Shown here piece after piece: positions 6,174 to 6,861 of a stretch of 6,861 bases of DNA. Under the pieces are notes generated by a model, which was not told the origin of the DNA, did no database searches, and was given only the letters and a program-made list of their open reading frames with translations. Each line of letters starts with the position of its first letter. The first letter of the stretch is position 1. The stretch comes from an uncultured Clostridia bacterium (lineage in GTDB: Bacteria > Bacillota > Clostridia > Christensenellales > Borkfalkiaceae), in contig CANREK010000075.1 in NCBI GenBank assembly GCA_947629605.1, positions 1-6,861 on the forward strand. The letters are read 5' to 3'. Both the position numbers and the translations under genes were made by a program.

Positions 6174-6861
6174 ATGAATTCAAACTTTATCAAACCGAAT
6201 TTTTCGAACAATATCCTCAATATTTCGGCTACGTTTGCCGAATTTTTGGGCTGTCCCAACGACAAGCCGACTCTGCCCATTCTCCAAAATGAGTTAAGAA
6301 AAGGTTACAAAAATGTCGTATTCCTCACGATGGATGCGCTCGGGGTCCACCCCCTCGAAGTCAACCTCGGCGAGAATGCGTTTTTGAGAAAGCACATCCG
6401 TCAGACGCTGACCTCGGTGTTTCCCTCCACGACGACCAACGCCACGACGACACTGCTCACGAACGAGACGCCGATGGAGCACGGCTGGTTCGGCTGGTGC
6501 CTGTATTTTCGGGAGCTCGACAAGGTGGTCGACATCTTCCCCGAGGTCGATTCCTTCACGGGCGAGCCCATCGAAAAGGGCTACGTCAAGGCACATCTGC
6601 CCGCTCCCCCCTTCTACAAAAAGAATACACGCGACTACGCGGTGCAGCTCATCGTTCCCGATTTTTGGCACGGCGACGACGGCCCCAATCGGCAGAACTT
6701 TAAGACGATGGAGGAACTGTTTGCCTGCATCGATGACGCTTGCCGCCGCGACGGGAAGCAGTTCATCTACGCCTACATCTCCGAGCCCGACTCCACGATG
6801 CACCGCTTCGGCGTCACCTCGGCGGAGGCACATACCGTCATTCAGGCGCTCAACGACGGTA
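6174..6861 (+). CDS. Type I phosphodiesterase / nucleotide pyrophosphatase-like enzyme, C-terminus cut by window edge
   Basis: There are 229 complete codons before the right edge. The protein fits the alkaline-phosphatase superfamily (type I phosphodiesterase/nucleotide pyrophosphatase). NVVFLTMDALG (residues 47-57) carries the first metal ligand, D54. FPSTTTNATTTLLT (83-96) aligns with the NPP nucleophile block, with T87 the likely catalytic threonine. HGWFGW (103-108) is a typical following motif, and YISEPDSTMHRFG near residues 203-215 supplies metal-binding Asp and His. Such enzymes cleave phosphodiesters of nucleotides, lipids or polymers using two metal ions. No signal peptide is visible, suggesting a cytoplasmic enzyme, unlike its lipoprotein neighbour. 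The start at 6174 lacks a good Shine-Dalgarno sequence, and the first 45 codons are much more AT-rich than the rest. The next in-frame ATG (6330) would remove the lead-in to the metal site, so 6174 is preferred. The substrate is unknown. Confidence 0.87.
   Translation, partial: MNSNFIKPNFSNNILNISATFAEFLGCPNDKPTLPILQNELRKGYKNVVFLTMDALGVHPLEVNLGENAFLRKHIRQTLTSVFPSTTTNATTTLLTNETPMEHGWFGWCLYFRELDKVVDIFPEVDSFTGEPIEKGYVKAHLPAPPFYKKNTRDYAVQLIVPDFWHGDDGPNRQNFKTMEELFACIDDACRRDGKQFIYAYISEPDSTMHRFGVTSAEAHTVIQALNDG

Noticed and set aside
6294..6833. 179-residue minus-strand frame
   Set aside because: It is an antisense shadow of the phosphodiesterase, whose metal and nucleophile motifs are clear on the + strand.

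Overview
The window looks like a chromosomal or metagenomic fragment from a Gram-positive, Clostridia-type gut bacterium with mixed-to-high GC. Four signs point that way: a BspA-like leucine-rich-repeat surface protein, strong GGAGG ribosome binding sites, a textbook sigma-70/sigma-A promoter and a lipobox lipoprotein. The lineage is an inference from gene style, not from a marker gene.

Layout: positions 1-4705 are one uninterrupted minus-strand reading frame. I followed its codons across the window and found no stop. It encodes at least 1,568 residues of a giant secreted or membrane-anchored protein and runs off the left edge. The protein has an N-terminal hydrophobic segment, two blocks of LRR_5 (BspA-type) repeats, an EF-hand-like calcium loop, Ser/Thr-rich and beta-rich middle regions and Ig-like repeats towards the C-terminus. 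Positions 4706-5224 are a divergent intergenic region. It holds a consensus promoter for the giant gene, an AT-rich stretch, an 84-base nested palindromic element and the leader of the rightward genes. Positions 5225-6148 (+) encode an SGNH/GDSL-hydrolase lipoprotein. Positions 6174-6861 (+) begin an alkaline-phosphatase-superfamily phosphodiesterase that runs off the right edge. The two rightward genes are 25 bases apart and probably co-transcribed.

The most interesting signal is in the giant gene's promoter. It has perfect TTGACA and TATAAT boxes, and the 18-base spacer between them contains a run of ten G. This is the architecture of phase-variable promoters such as opc and porA in Neisseria, where slippage in the homopolymer changes box spacing and switches a surface protein's expression. 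The best reading of the window is therefore a possible phase-variable surface adhesin, divergent from two envelope- or phosphoester-acting enzymes.

One caution: positions 1016-1033 closely match the end of a standard Illumina adapter inside the giant gene. A sequencing or assembly artefact there should be excluded before the left 1 kb is trusted as contiguous.
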